The notes below the pieces were generated by a model. The model had not been told where the DNA came from and ran no database searches. It saw only the letters and a program-made list of their open reading frames with translations. From the NCBI RefSeq assembly GCF_009017415.1, contig NC_092408.1, positions 1,054,001 through 1,118,000 of the forward strand: a stretch of DNA of 64,000 nt. The letters run 5' to 3'. This document shows, piece after piece, positions 10,267 to 21,832 of the stretch. Numbering within the stretch: the stretch's first letter is position 1; every line of letters starts with the position of its first letter. The position numbers and the translations under genes are program-made. The stretch is from Aspergillus flavus. Taxonomy: Eukaryota; Ascomycota; Eurotiomycetes; Eurotiales; Aspergillaceae.

Positions 10267-11928
10267 GTTGTTTCCATCGTGCGCGTGGGTTTATTTATGA
10301 GTTAATCGGAGTAGTCATGGCAGACTTAGAAGATAACATTTAATGCCAGCAATCCAGCAAACCCGCCAATCATGGGCCGTCATCTCACACGTGGTGCGGG
10401 CCCTCGGAATTTGCCGAAATAATCAGCCAGCTTAATGCTTCAGTTCAATTTCAATATATCATTTAGTACGTAAAATTGCTAGAGCACGTGTGTTCCGCTA
10501 AAGTTTCCTGTGGCTCAGCATAGGTCATGGTCTGTTACTATGGGGCTGCTCGGAATTCTACATGCACCGACTACCGGGATGTCATGCCGCATGCGCGGTT
10601 TGAAGAGTCCATTGGCCAGAAATATATAACCAAACTGGAAGGTGCCGGTAGGCAGTTTACATATCTTGAAAAAACAAATCAGTCACCCGTTTTATATCAG
10701 ACAGCTTTGTTTAGTCATCATCCACGCCTAATTTATCCGCAAGTGCATTGGAGCAGAAATCTGAGATTTTATGCATGTTGGTGACTATGCCAGAATGATT
10801 GTTGTTACGTACAGTGGGCTAAGCGATAGATAAAGGAAAGACAAGATTAGGAAAATCACGACAATGGCAGTGGAGTTATAGTCAATTATCTAAGGTGGCC
10901 ACGTGACACTATTGTAATTGTCTTCATGTTCTGTTATGCGTGCTTCACATAGCGCGTGCTCATATATGGTATATTGGACGCGCGACCAGGATCGACTGAA
11001 TACGTAATAAGGAGGGGCAAACAATGTAGATGCCTCAGGCTGCATTTCTAATTCCCGGCAAGTGGTCGAGTGACCAGTCGCCGCTAGGGCTCTTGGCAGC
11101 AGGTGAGGTGATGGTCCCTGAACTTCATTTGTTTAACAGCCCAGGAAGAGGTTCCGCAGTGGAGTTCCAACTGGCCTATAATGAGGACCCTAAGCTGATT
11201 CACTGGTTCGCTCTGACAAGGTCAATGGCTTTAGCTCCATGGTAAATGTCATATTGCCAGGGTTTTTCCGCCAAAGAACGATTTAACAGGGTGAGGCCCT
11301 GGCTACCAGGTTAAGAGCACAAGATGCTCCAACAATGACAGTTTCTTTGATATTCACCGTTGAGATGAGCCAGGAACAATTGCCATTGACGATCAACTCT
11401 GTTCCATGGTTCTGATACTGCTAAAAAAGGCACACGATGATCCTGTGGGTTGCCACCAGTCACTTTGCCCTGCATAAACCAATGGAGTCCATAACCCCCC
11501 ACGGTTGCTTGTCAAATTAAATTTGCAGGCCCAGGGACCAAGTCTTCAAGTTGACTTAATCTCTTTGGAGGAATGGGATGGAGCAATGGGTTCTTCGCCC
11601 ACTATCGTGCGTTAGCTGGGTCAGGAGTGTTGATTTAAACTCCAATTAATCCACTTTTTGTCACATTTCAACTTGTCCTATCTTTGGTTCCTGACATTTT
11701 CCCCAGTATTTCCTTCCTTTCCTTTTTGCCCGTCGTCGCTGTGAATAATTCTACTTTATCTTGAAGTCTTTCCCAAGTCCCCAAATGTGCGACAGCACAT
11801 CTAGTGACGTTTCTGCCCCTTTTTTGAATTGATTCGTTATCGCATGGATGCAGGCTATGCCGATCACTTTTGGCCTTGATTCTAAACCTTGTTATAATAT
11901 ATAATTTCTCGACACCCCACTATAGCTG
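10267..11928. other. Intergenic, no supported gene
   Basis: 1.66 kb shared upstream region of two divergent genes (histidine phosphatase and GT31). Short open frames at 10527-10784 and 11030-11245 show no domain, and no splice-linked exons were found. A pyrimidine-rich stretch at 11690-11770 is probably the GT31 promoter or leader. Confidence 0.55.
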
Positions 11929-13421
11929 ATGGCGCGGATAATACTGTCCCGCAAAACCACGAATCTCCTGGTGTTTATCCTGTTCGTGGTGATCGTGGCT
12001 TCAGTGTTCAAGATCAGTGTGCCTGATACTTCCCTAGACCCAGCGACCCTCTACCACCACGCCACCGGTCACGACAAGAACGAACCGGACTACTGGGAAT
12101 GGGAAACAACCACACGTTTCGCTCCTATCAAGAATCAGTTCACCGCCAGTTCCAGCGCTGATGACGACCACCTGTGCGACTCTTTCCCCACCTATGTGTT
12201 GTCACGCATCCAGGTCGTGCTGAAGATCGGGGCGTCCGAGCCCGCCGATCGCGTGGACGCTCAGATCTCGACCGTCACCCGTTGTATTCCGAACCTCCTC
12301 ATCGTCTCCGATCGCGAAAGTGAACTCAAAGGTCATCGCGTGCACGACATTCTTGCGACGCTTCCCGAATCATTTCGCTTCAATGTGACGGACCTCGAGC
12401 CCTACGAAGCCTTGAGGCGAGGCGATGAGAAGGCGGTGGGGAGCGACGAGGGCTGGTATCTCGATCGCTTCAAATTCTTGCCCATGGTCGAACGCGCTCA
12501 TGAGACGAACCCGACCGCGCAGTGGTACGTTTTTCTGGAGTCTGATACTTACTATGTGTGGGACAACCTCTTCCGTCTTCTCGATCAGTACGACCCGTCG
12601 GAACCTTTGTATTTGGGTTCGCCATCGCCTGGACGTGAGATTTCCCAGGGAAAGCCAATGTATTTTGCGTACGGTGGCGCCGGGTTTGTACTCTCCGGGG
12701 GTGCGATGAAGAAGATGGTGCACAGGCATCACGGCTCAATGGGCGAATACATCGAGCCATCTCTGAGTCTGCAGTATGAGGATATAGTGAAGGGTGACTG
12801 TTGCGGGGATTCCGTGCTGGGTTGGGTGTTGTACCAGAAGGGCGTCAAGTTGTCGGGGCTGTGGCCCATGTTTAACCCACATCCGCTGCATAGCATTCCG
12901 TTCGACAACGCGTACTGGTGTCAGCCTGTAATTAGCATGCATAAGACTATGTTGTCAGACATGAAGGGGCTGAACGAATGGGAAAACCAACGAGATCGCA
13001 AGGTTTGTCTACAATCAATTTTTTTTCCATTCCATCGGCTATAACTAATTGCGATTATTAGAAACCTTTACTATACGCAGATCTGTTTGAATACACGCGC
13101 ATGGGGACATTCGAAAGCAAACCTGACTGGGACAACGGGGACTGGGGTGGTTTCAGAGAGCCCGACGAGTCACCGGCACACATGTCCATGGAAGCCTGTA
13201 GGACTGCATGCCACGAGCATGCGGAATGTTTGTCGTACACCTACGATCATTCCGGCCATTGTATCTTGGTGCGGACAATGCGACTGGGTCATAGTAAGCC
13301 GCCCACCAACGAAGTGCGACTCTCCGCCGGTTGGGATGTGTCGAAAATGCGGAATTGGCGAGCGTCGCATCAATGTGAGAAGCCTATGTGGGTAAAACCG
13401 AGTATTACACGGATCTTCTAG
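11929..13421 (+). CDS. Glycosyltransferase family 31-type type II membrane protein with PAN-like tail
   Basis: Exons 11929-13002 and 13062-13421, 477 residues. The intron of 59 nt has a TAACTAAT branch and TTAG acceptor. Residues 11-27 form a signal anchor (NLLVFILFVVIVASVF), expected to place the enzyme in the Golgi lumen. The middle resembles the Fringe/C1GalT-like GT31 fold: WYVFLESDTYY holds the acidic metal/nucleotide-sugar motif (ESD near residues 204-206), and GGAGFVLSGGAM and EDIVKGDCCGDSVLGWVL follow as in the family. The C-terminal 90 residues (SMEACRTACHEHAECLSYTYD...HCILV) look like a PAN/apple Cys module, a common tail on fungal GT31 proteins. Donor and acceptor sugars are unknown. 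A role in protein O-glycan or cell-wall glycan elongation is inferred. Confidence 0.85.
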
Positions 13422-14278
13422 AGCATTGTACATCATGATTCTGTGTCAGGCGTCTGGATAAATTGGTTTTATGTACATTTCACGATGTTGTCGTTTAATA
13501 CCTAGCGGTTACGATATAGAGACACATGTTTACTCGTTTTATAGACTAGCGTTTGAGACTTAATCCAAACGCTCTGGAATTGATGCGCAAGGCCCTGTGA
13601 GGGGAACAATAAGATCTTATCACATTTGATCCACCTCAACTGTATAGTTATTGGCCCTTATTGCATATGTTTCCACTTTTACATGCACCATCAATCCCAC
13701 GTCAGTTTTACATCTCAGCCAAAGATCAACCACGGGCCGCTGGCGGGGTTTAATACATCTTAGGCAATACCGATAAGTCTTGAACACATAGCCCCCTTGT
13801 GCAACATGATGACCAGGCAACAATCATCAAGTATCTACTTCTACCCGGCAAGTGAACCACTACTCGCGGAGTTGCCCGCCTTGAGTTGGACACAAGCTTT
13901 TATCGCGTTTCAGCCTATATCTAGAGAGCTACTACATAATTAAATTCGTACATGAAACCATCAAATCGGAACCGCGAGCGGATCCGGCTTTTAATCGTTT
14001 AAGCCGCGGCAGCCAAATTTCGGATGTTCGCTACTGTGGGCCTCAACGGAAGAAATAAACCCGCGGGATCCGAATAACCGTCGAGGATACGCAATCTTGC
14101 CTTGGTATGCCCATGGTAAAGTCTAAATCTAGCAAGAAGAAGGACAGCCTGCTTTAAATCGGCTGCTGGATTCCTGTTTCGCGGACCAAACCTAGCGCTG
14201 GGCTTCGTACACCAGCACGCAACTCAACGTTTTTTCTGCCACATATTCTTGGTGAACAAAGACATATCTTATTCAATC
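13422..14278. other. Intergenic, no supported gene
   Basis: 3' flank of GT31 and 5' flank of the FAD oxidoreductase. No domain, RNA gene or repeat recognised. Confidence 0.6.
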
Positions 14279-16141
14279 ATGGTACCCATACCTTCACATC
14301 CCGCAATCTTGGTCGAAGCCGAGACCTTCGATGATTTTGGTGGCTGGACCATGGACTCCCAGTTTGATTTGGAGATGGGCTCACCCTATCTTCTGGCCCA
14401 TGGGAATGGGGTGCCTGTTGCAGATGCCACAACGGTCATTCATACTTCACCAGGTCTATATTATGTGTGGGTGCGCGCCAAGGACTGGGTTCCAGGCCAT
14501 CACCCTGGGAGGTTTAGTCTGATGGTTAACGGCAAACCACTTGATCGTGAGTTTGGTGCCAATGACAAGGACTGGTCATGGGAATATGGAGGCGCTGTGT
14601 CACTCGAAGACAAGACAAGACTCACATTACACGACTTGACTGGGTTTTGCGCGCGCTGTGATGCTATCTTCCTCAGTCAGGAAGCTGACGCCCCTCCACC
14701 CGAGGCAGGACGAGCATGGAGGCGAGCTCTTCGGGGGCTTCCTCAGGAACCAGTTGAGATTGGCCATTTTGACGTGGTTATCGTTGGTGGTGGTATCGTT
14801 GGGTCTGCCGCTGCGCTGGTATCTGCGCGTTTAGGGGACCGCGTGGCGCTTCTCCATAACCGACCTGTACTGGGCGGGAATGGCAGTGTCGAGATTGGTC
14901 TTCGACCTCGTGGTGTAACTGGACCTTTGATTGACGAAATATCTCAACGACACCCGAATGGAGACCTCTACGCCGAAAACCTGCTAAGAGCCGAACCAAC
15001 CGCGAGTTTGTTCTTGGAGCACACTGTCTACAATACTACAACTGACGCGATTCATAGTGGCGCGTTAAGCACTGTCGACAACCCGACTGTTAGCGGCTCG
15101 CGCATCCTTTCCGTCGATGCTCGTGATGCGCGAACTGGGCGAGAGATCCGCCTCGCTGCAACCTCGTTCATTGACTGCTCAGGAAAATGCATACTCGGTC
15201 TGTTGTCGGGAGCAGAAACTCTCTTCGGTCAAGAATCAAAGTCTGAGTACGGCGAAAGCCTTGCACCGACAGTAGGCGATGATTACACACATCATGGCAA
15301 TACACTCTTCTTCCGCACAAGAATGGCAGATTCTCCCATCTCATTCCCAAAGCTTCCATGGGCAACTGAGGTGGCAAAGGACTTCTCCAATCTTAGTGGC
15401 CAGCTCGTAAAGCCTGGGATCGAGAACGGCCCAGGCCCTGTTGTGGCGCCTTCAAATGGCAACGCTGACATTTCAGTGAGGGGCCGAATGAAGGGACCAT
15501 TGACTCATTTTTGGGAGTATGGTCAGCGACTGGATCCTTACACCCATGGTGAACATATTCGCGACCATCTCCTCAGGGCCATCTACGGTACATTTTCGAA
15601 CGTTAAGACGGTTTCCAAGTACGCCAATCTCGAGCTAGAATGGGTGGCTTACGTCGCAGCTCAAGGGGAGTTTCGCCGATATAAGGGCGATTATATACTT
15701 ACTGAGACCGATATTCGCAGTCACAAACAGTTCCCTGACGCTGTAGTGAAGAACGACGGAGCCTTTTGTCTACACTACCCAGGAGACAAGGATGCAAAAT
15801 ATGACTTTCGACTCAAGTACTGGGAGTGGGACGAACGTGACAAAAAGCCCTATGATGTGCCCTTCCGGTGTCTCTACTCAACGAACATTTCAAACTTGAT
15901 GATGGCGGGCAAACATATAAGCGTCACGCATATCGCCGGTTCGAACACGAAGTTTATGGGCAATGGGGCCCAGCATGCTATTGCGACCGCGGCAGCAGCC
16001 CATCTGTGTAAGAGACACAATACAACACCCCGTAAAATGCAAGACTATATGCCCGAACTCAAGCAGTTGTGTATCCAAATGACCGGTCTAGGTGATACAA
16101 ATACCAGTAACGGCGGGGTGAAATCTATATCTAAGCTCTGA
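14279..16141 (+). CDS. FAD-dependent oxidoreductase with N-terminal beta-type domain (bacterial-type)
   Basis: One uninterrupted exon of 620 residues. The ATG at 14279 is used; an upstream in-frame TTG is ignored. Residues 1-140 look like a carbohydrate-binding or xanthan-lyase-like beta domain (ILVEAETFDDFGGW, YYVWVRAKDWVPGHHPGRF). A Rossmann FAD site follows, FDVVIVGGGIVGSAAAL (GxGxxG, about residues 164-180), then NRPVLGGNGSVEIGLRPRG, the pattern of the FAD_oxidored family (PF12831-type). The C-terminus has a second nucleotide-contact region, NLMMAGKHISVTHIAGSNTKFMGNGAQHAIATAAA. No signal peptide or membrane helix is seen. Proteins of this layout are best known to me from bacteria that degrade polysaccharides, and the lack of introns fits past transfer. 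The substrate is unknown. Confidence 0.8.
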   Translation: MVPIPSHPAILVEAETFDDFGGWTMDSQFDLEMGSPYLLAHGNGVPVADATTVIHTSPGLYYVWVRAKDWVPGHHPGRFSLMVNGKPLDREFGANDKDWSWEYGGAVSLEDKTRLTLHDLTGFCARCDAIFLSQEADAPPPEAGRAWRRALRGLPQEPVEIGHFDVVIVGGGIVGSAAALVSARLGDRVALLHNRPVLGGNGSVEIGLRPRGVTGPLIDEISQRHPNGDLYAENLLRAEPTASLFLEHTVYNTTTDAIHSGALSTVDNPTVSGSRILSVDARDARTGREIRLAATSFIDCSGKCILGLLSGAETLFGQESKSEYGESLAPTVGDDYTHHGNTLFFRTRMADSPISFPKLPWATEVAKDFSNLSGQLVKPGIENGPGPVVAPSNGNADISVRGRMKGPLTHFWEYGQRLDPYTHGEHIRDHLLRAIYGTFSNVKTVSKYANLELEWVAYVAAQGEFRRYKGDYILTETDIRSHKQFPDAVVKNDGAFCLHYPGDKDAKYDFRLKYWEWDERDKKPYDVPFRCLYSTNISNLMMAGKHISVTHIAGSNTKFMGNGAQHAIATAAAAHLCKRHNTTPRKMQDYMPELKQLCIQMTGLGDTNTSNGGVKSISKL

Positions 16142-17906
16142 TAGCAACAATCCTGGTCCACTTTAGATAGATGCTCTGGCTTTTGATTATCTATAATCCT
16201 GGCCAATTGATAATATCCTGTGTATTAAATTGAAGAGTGGTCGAATGCGAGAGGAGGTTAATACGCATGGCTTGCAGTGAAGTGGCTACTAAATAAGGGT
16301 AGTTGTGTTGGATTCACGCGAGTTTGCCGGCGGCTGGACTTCGAAGAGCAACCAGAATATTAAGAATAAGAGTTAGCGATGCCCCGATAAGACAGAAAGT
16401 ATAGTAATAGGAGAAATATTTAATCAGTTGCCTGAACTTGACATTTTTTTGCATGATCCTAACCCATTCCCGCGGTCGATGTTGACTTGTTTAGATCGTG
16501 CCATTTTGCTGTACGAAACGGATTGGCGGTCTAGAAGTGAATGAATTCTGCGTGGAGCTTCGGACGAAGCTGGTATGTAGACCAAGACCAAGCACTTCTT
16601 GACGGCTTGTATGTATGTTAATTGAGAATCACATGAAACGCAAGTGAAACATACAGGAAGCACTTTGGTCTTAAAGCCGGTTAGACCAGAGATAAATTAT
16701 TGGTGGGATTAGTGTCTCGCGTTCGCTAAGAGCACCCGGCCGGCTGTTGAGCTGGTTAACAAGCAGCCATAACGCTATGTAAAGCGAAAAATCATGGTGG
16801 CTCATCTTGATTAGTGTGCCGCCTCAAGCTAATCGAGATATGCTTTTACGCAACAGGCCAGCAGAAAGTGCTCACCCTCCGAGAGTGAGCATCTTCAGTA
16901 GTGACCACAGTTCCATACCCTTAATAACCCTTACTCGGAGCTTTTAATTCACATCAAAGGTATCCAAAGAATCAAAGAAAGAAGAGTGTTTCTCCTTCGC
17001 GCTATTAATCATAGTTTTCTACCCGCAGCGCCCACGAGGGCTGGCTCTTGTCTCTCTCGGTAGGCTTCAAAACACAGTAACATTCAAAATTAAATCCCGC
17101 TACGCATGCATACATTCGCTTCCACGCAGAGAGTAACGCTTCACGAGGCCCGTGACCCTATACACCTCTGTATCTCGGGGAAGGAATGGACTAAAGATGA
17201 CATGAACTCGAAGATCTCGAACGCCTTGTTTCTTCCACGTATCTATTCGGGATGACAGAAGAGACCAAGTCGCGACGGATAAAAATTGTGTTTTGTAAAC
17301 GAGCTTTCTTGTCCAAGTGGGAATGAATTTCGTCCCGAGTAATGTTTCGCCGGAAACGATATCGAGGCCAAAGTGTCATATCTGTGGAAAATTGGGCGTT
17401 TGTGGGACTGAGCCGTCAGCAGTTCCAGAGTGCGGCCCCCAGATCAAACAGAGAGGTAGGTGCTGCCTGTCTTGACCTAGGTGGGGAGAGTAACAATCAT
17501 GCTTACATAACCTCACTGGAGAGTCTAATGGTGCCACCATCTCGATGTCTGTAGATGGTGCTAGCCCTGTATAATGACATAAAACGAGATCAGAGTGTAT
17601 GGTAGGTGGGCGTGTTCTTGGGATTGTTACATTTCAGATAGATGGGCCGGGTGGTTATTTTCTTGTTGTAACCCAATAACGTTACACAACATATAGCTTA
17701 CTCCCGCCAAGGGGAATCACATCCTGCATGTACGTTAACCGACCCCTACACCATTGTTTCGGGGTCGGTTATATGGAAAGTGGTATCGGTCTTTACTATA
17801 AAAGCTGGATACGATCACGATGAATATATACAGAGCCTTAGGCATCTGATTTTATCCCTAATTCACTACCTAAGGAAAACAGGAAGATTTTGGGCTGCTC
17901 GATCGT
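16142..17906. other. Intergenic, no supported gene
   Basis: 1.8 kb without a convincing gene. Short frames on both strands (16424-16663, 17191-17379, 17342-17554) lack domains. No tRNA or repeat was recognised. Confidence 0.5.
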
Positions 17907-19298
17907 TTAAGTCCCCCTTAATTGAAAGCTGTGGGTATTCAGATGCTGTAAGTTATAAAGACCCCTGTTTGCTGCAGCAAGTACAGGTAAAATAATGCCT
18001 TTTAATCGATCAATGTGTGGCCTTCCTAGCTCAAGGTTGTTGAATATAGAGATTGCAAAATCAATATCTGATGCATTAAGCCCATCCGTGTACCTGCCTT
18101 TTAGCATTGCACCCTCAAGTGGAGTATTATCTAGCAAACTAGATATCCCACTACCTGTATGTTTCTCCAACATTCTATCTACCGCGTGCCTTGTGAGACG
18201 AACACGCTTGTCATCAGGGAATACTTTTTCAAGTTGGTCGCTGATGAATTCTAATAGGTATCGACAAGCTCGCCAACAGGAACCTCGACCGGGCCCTCTG
18301 TGGTGACTCCCTGTGAATAATGGCTCAAAGTCACCGAAGGATGTTGCAAAATATGGTAACGTGCTAGCATCACCGAGACCAATGGCGACAATTCAGCCAG
18401 CACGAGCAATGCTTCGGTTATCCAGCTGTGGGAAAGTGAAGGCCACCCCATGTTCATTCTTCATGCTATTTTGATACCATGGCGGGTAGCCTGACATGAC
18501 AATCAACTCGAGTTCCACCTTTGTGCGTCGAGCCACAATATTACAATCTTCACATGGTGCATGGATTCGCGCTTCGAAGTAGTTATCCCGCCTCTTCAAC
18601 TTTAAAAATGACTTTCCAAACTCGAAAACATAAGAATTGGAGAACGAGTCGTAATGATACTTCCAGGTGCAATGTGGCAGATTGCGGCCCTCAATAGTAG
18701 ATATGAAACACATCAATACTGTTTTAAAATCCGTACTAAAGTATGTTTGCATGAGGTCTAAGCCCACTGGCTTTCTGACGATCATCGTGTTTGATGAGTT
18801 CGAAGAGCTGAGATATACTGCAAAAATTCCTCTAAGTCATGGGCATCTGAGAGCTTGCTGAAATGCTCACGCCCAGGCGCATTAGGAGAGCAGTTGCGAT
18901 GGGAATGTAAAATTAAGTTGTCTGGCAGACCATTACAGACAGCAGAAGCACAGAACGCCGGTCTAAAACGAAACCACTGTAGGCAAGTTGCGATAACTGC
19001 TCTCATGAGCAAGGCCAACCTCCTATCTATGAGGAAGGGAATGATCGCCACCACCAGGCTGCCAAGAGCCCAGTCTGCAGATGTGGTAAAAAGGTAATAT
19101 GGAATACTTTTACCTCGCTCCGGAACAATACTGTGCAAGAAACTCCGTACAAAGATTATAAAAAAGATCCAAGTAAAGTCTCTGATAAAGCTCGCGCAAG
19201 TTTCTAAGTGAAAGCAAAGATGACATGGCAAAGCGGAGTAGTAATTGATACAGCTCGAGAGATACAGTATGTGTATTATCCCAACTCTGCATAAACAT
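17907..19298 (-). pseudogene. Decayed uncharacterised fungal protein gene
   Basis: A long minus-strand coding-like tract broken at several points. From 18785 down to 17907 one frame reads through except for a TGA at 18393-18395 (GCT GGC TGA ATT). The tract includes TFKTVLMCFISTIEGRNL, LIVMSGYPPWYQ and, further on, LLDNTPLEGAMLKGRY, which hints at an ankyrin-like unit. Upstream, 19058-18782 continues the protein in another frame (RLALLMRAVIATCLQWFRF, HFSKLSDAHDLEEFLQYISAL). The link to the 18785 segment needs a frameshift, because the TGA of one frame overlaps the ATG of the next. A candidate 55-nt intron (19059-19113) would join a further N-terminal piece (ELYQLLLRFAMSSLLSL). The pattern resembles a conserved but unnamed Aspergillus family from memory. 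No function is assigned. The possible start at 19298 shares the CATG of the plus-strand ankyrin gene. Confidence 0.5.
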
Positions 19299-20326
19299 GT
19301 CTTTACTAACCCTCCCAAATGAATTACTCTTCTGCATCGCTACCCTCCTCCTCCCATCGGTACAAGATGTGGATTCTGTCGCCAAAGCATCTAAAATCCT
19401 GTACGCAATCGCTAACCCCATTCTCTACCATCACCAAATCTTCCATCAAGATAGCGCAGCCTTGATATGGGCTGCCCAACATGGCAAAGCAGACCCCTGC
19501 AACCGTTTGCTGCAAGAAGGCGCCAACCCCAACACCCACGATCTGCAGCACAGAACGCCCCTTTCATGGGCTGCCAGAAACGGTCACACCGAGGTCTCTG
19601 CCATTCTTCTGTGCGCGGGGACGATAGACCCGAATGCGCCTGACGCGCATCTCCAAACTCCACTCGCCTGGGCGGCAAGGCACGGCCAGCCTTCTCCATT
19701 CACGGCGTTCGATTCGCTCAGGCCAACAACAACTACGGATGCCATGCATCCAAAGGCGGGCGATTACCTTGCCATCGTGAAACTATTACTATCAGCGAAA
19801 GGGATCCCAGTGCGGAGAGACCCCACTCTTGGCCGCCGCGAGGACCGGACAGGCGCGCATCGTAAAATTGCTTCTTGCTATCCCTACCATAGAGCCCGAC
19901 CAAGAGCCGAATTTTGGGAGCCGGGCCCTGTTAACTGCTGTTGAGGCTGGGTACACGGATGTGGTGGAGGCGCTTCTTACCCACGAGAAGGTTGATCCAA
20001 GCTTGCCAAGTAAACACGGCATTACGGCACTCGCGAGTGCGGCGCAACTAGGACGGACGCATATTGTGCGGTTACTGCTTGCGAAGGGGTCCGACCCGGA
20101 TAGGAAGGACAGGAAGGGTATGACACCGCTTATGCTGGCGGCTGAGAGGGAACATGTCGAGGCAGTTGAGCTTTTGGTTTCTACTGGTCGGGTACACACT
20201 GACTTCGACTTGACAAAGATGAATCGGTCGTCTATCTTTGCACCGTCGAATTTGAATGAGGATGTTGTGAGGGTGTTCGATGATTATAAGAGCCGATATC
20301 GAGGTGGCTCCTCGCTGGATTCTTAA
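19297..20326 (+). pseudogene. F-box-like ankyrin repeat gene with a frameshift
   Basis: Begins as a good gene: ATG at 19297, an F-box-like start (LPNELLFCIATLLLPSV), then ankyrin repeats (SAALIWAAQHGKADPCNRLL, TPLSWAARNGHTEVSAILL, TPLAWAARHGQ). After LAIVKLLLSAKG (about 19800) this frame dissolves. The next ankyrin unit, CGETPLLAAARTGQARIVKLLL, resumes immediately in a different frame and runs through three further repeats (ALLTAVEAGYTDVVEALL, ALASAAQLGRTHIVRLLL, TPLMLAAEREHVEAVELL) to a stop at 20324-20326. No intron of plausible size explains the shift, so a one-nucleotide change near 19798-19810 is most likely. If it is an assembly error, the intact protein would be about 340 residues. The repeats on both sides are otherwise undamaged, so the loss would be recent. 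Confidence 0.7.
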
Positions 20327-21832
20327 GGTCTAATAGGGGTTATTATGTATTATACACTGGTTCAATAGTTACTAAAATATCGGTTTGCATTCTTAGAGAC
20401 ATTGCTTGTGCAATGTGCAACAGATTCCGGGTTCAAAAAGAATAAATAAATAAAATTCAACAAAGCTTCGAGTCTGCTACCGATAAGCCGACTCTGTCCG
20501 AATGGCCTTGATGCGAAGGTGAAGGATTCGGCCCGAACAAATGGAGGCGATCCGAGTGATCCGAGCCAGAGATGTCATCTCTCAAGAAGGGATACGGGTA
20601 TATAACTGAACCTTTAGTTTTCAACAGATACGTTCAAGTTGCATCTATCCGTCTCGCAGTTCTCGGTCCAACAGACACTGGTTAACGCTTGAGTCACGGA
20701 ACTCGAACTGCGAGACTATCTTATAGTGTAAGATTATTAGCTATTTCCCTATATATTCATTTTTCTATAACTATTCTAAAATTACAGCTATATCTATCTA
20801 TCTATATTCTCGATAAGTAATCTATTAAAAAGATACGATTGCAATTATCCGATTTTAATAAGCTACTTTTGTTTAATCCTAAGTATCTCGAGTATCTATG
20901 TGACCGGCGAGTATATATTAAGATTTACTATTATCTTTAAGACCTGACCCAGTATCTATAAATACTTCCTACCTTTAGTGTGGTTGCAGTTGTAGTTCTC
21001 GTTTCTCATCGCTGCTTACTTTCCCCCTGCTTAACGCCTTTCTGGATTGGTAGTTGGTATTCGGTACCGGGTAAATCCCATCCCCCCCACCAGGACAACG
21101 AGAAAGGAAAAGAAAAGATTGGATGGGAGTGTAGACCCTTTTAGCCCCGGGGGTTTATATCCTACTTCCTGTAGACTCTACTGTTCTTCTTACTTCTAAT
21201 CTGGTTAATGTGGTTCTCCAGCTGGCCCCTAAAGACAAGCAGGTGGATGCCAAAGGCTCGTAAGCATGACACAGCAAGGCAATAATTGCGCTGCTATCAA
21301 GATACTGGCAGAGGGTTACAATAAAAGACTGAATATCTCTGTAACCTTACTTCCCTTGGCTTCAAAAACCATCGCGAATACTAGGGTCATTAAGCGGGTC
21401 TTAATGGTTCTTGAAGGGTAGCAACGTATTCTCTTTGCAAGAAAGCTACCACAGAACACCTAGATCCCCATTCCCTAATACTATTTACAGTCGAGAATTA
21501 TATTTATATTAGTTGCATTTGGTGCAAATTTGGATGGATTAGATGGTAGATTTCCTCGATGCAAGGCAGTAGAACAGAATGAGAGTTGGGAAGTAAAGGT
21601 TGAGTGTAGTTAAATATATCATGATCCTCGTCCTCCAACCTTGGGGCAGTCTCCTCTGCTGAACCTCCGTTCGCTATCCAAGCGCCAGGCCTCCTCTTTC
21701 TGTCGCTTCCCCATTCAACGCTATCCACGCTGCGACGTCTCGCCCTCCTACCGCTGGAGCCCGCTTTCAGCTCATACGCCTCACCAGTCGGCTGCCTCCC
21801 ACACCATGAAGAAAAAACATTTGTAGTCTAAT
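20327..21832. other. AT-rich intergenic block, probable decayed repeat
   Basis: 20700-20960 is strongly AT-rich with runs such as CTATCTATCTATCTATA and stops in every frame, as in RIP-decayed repetitive DNA. The 21500-21830 part is GC-normal but holds no recognisable gene. Confidence 0.4.
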
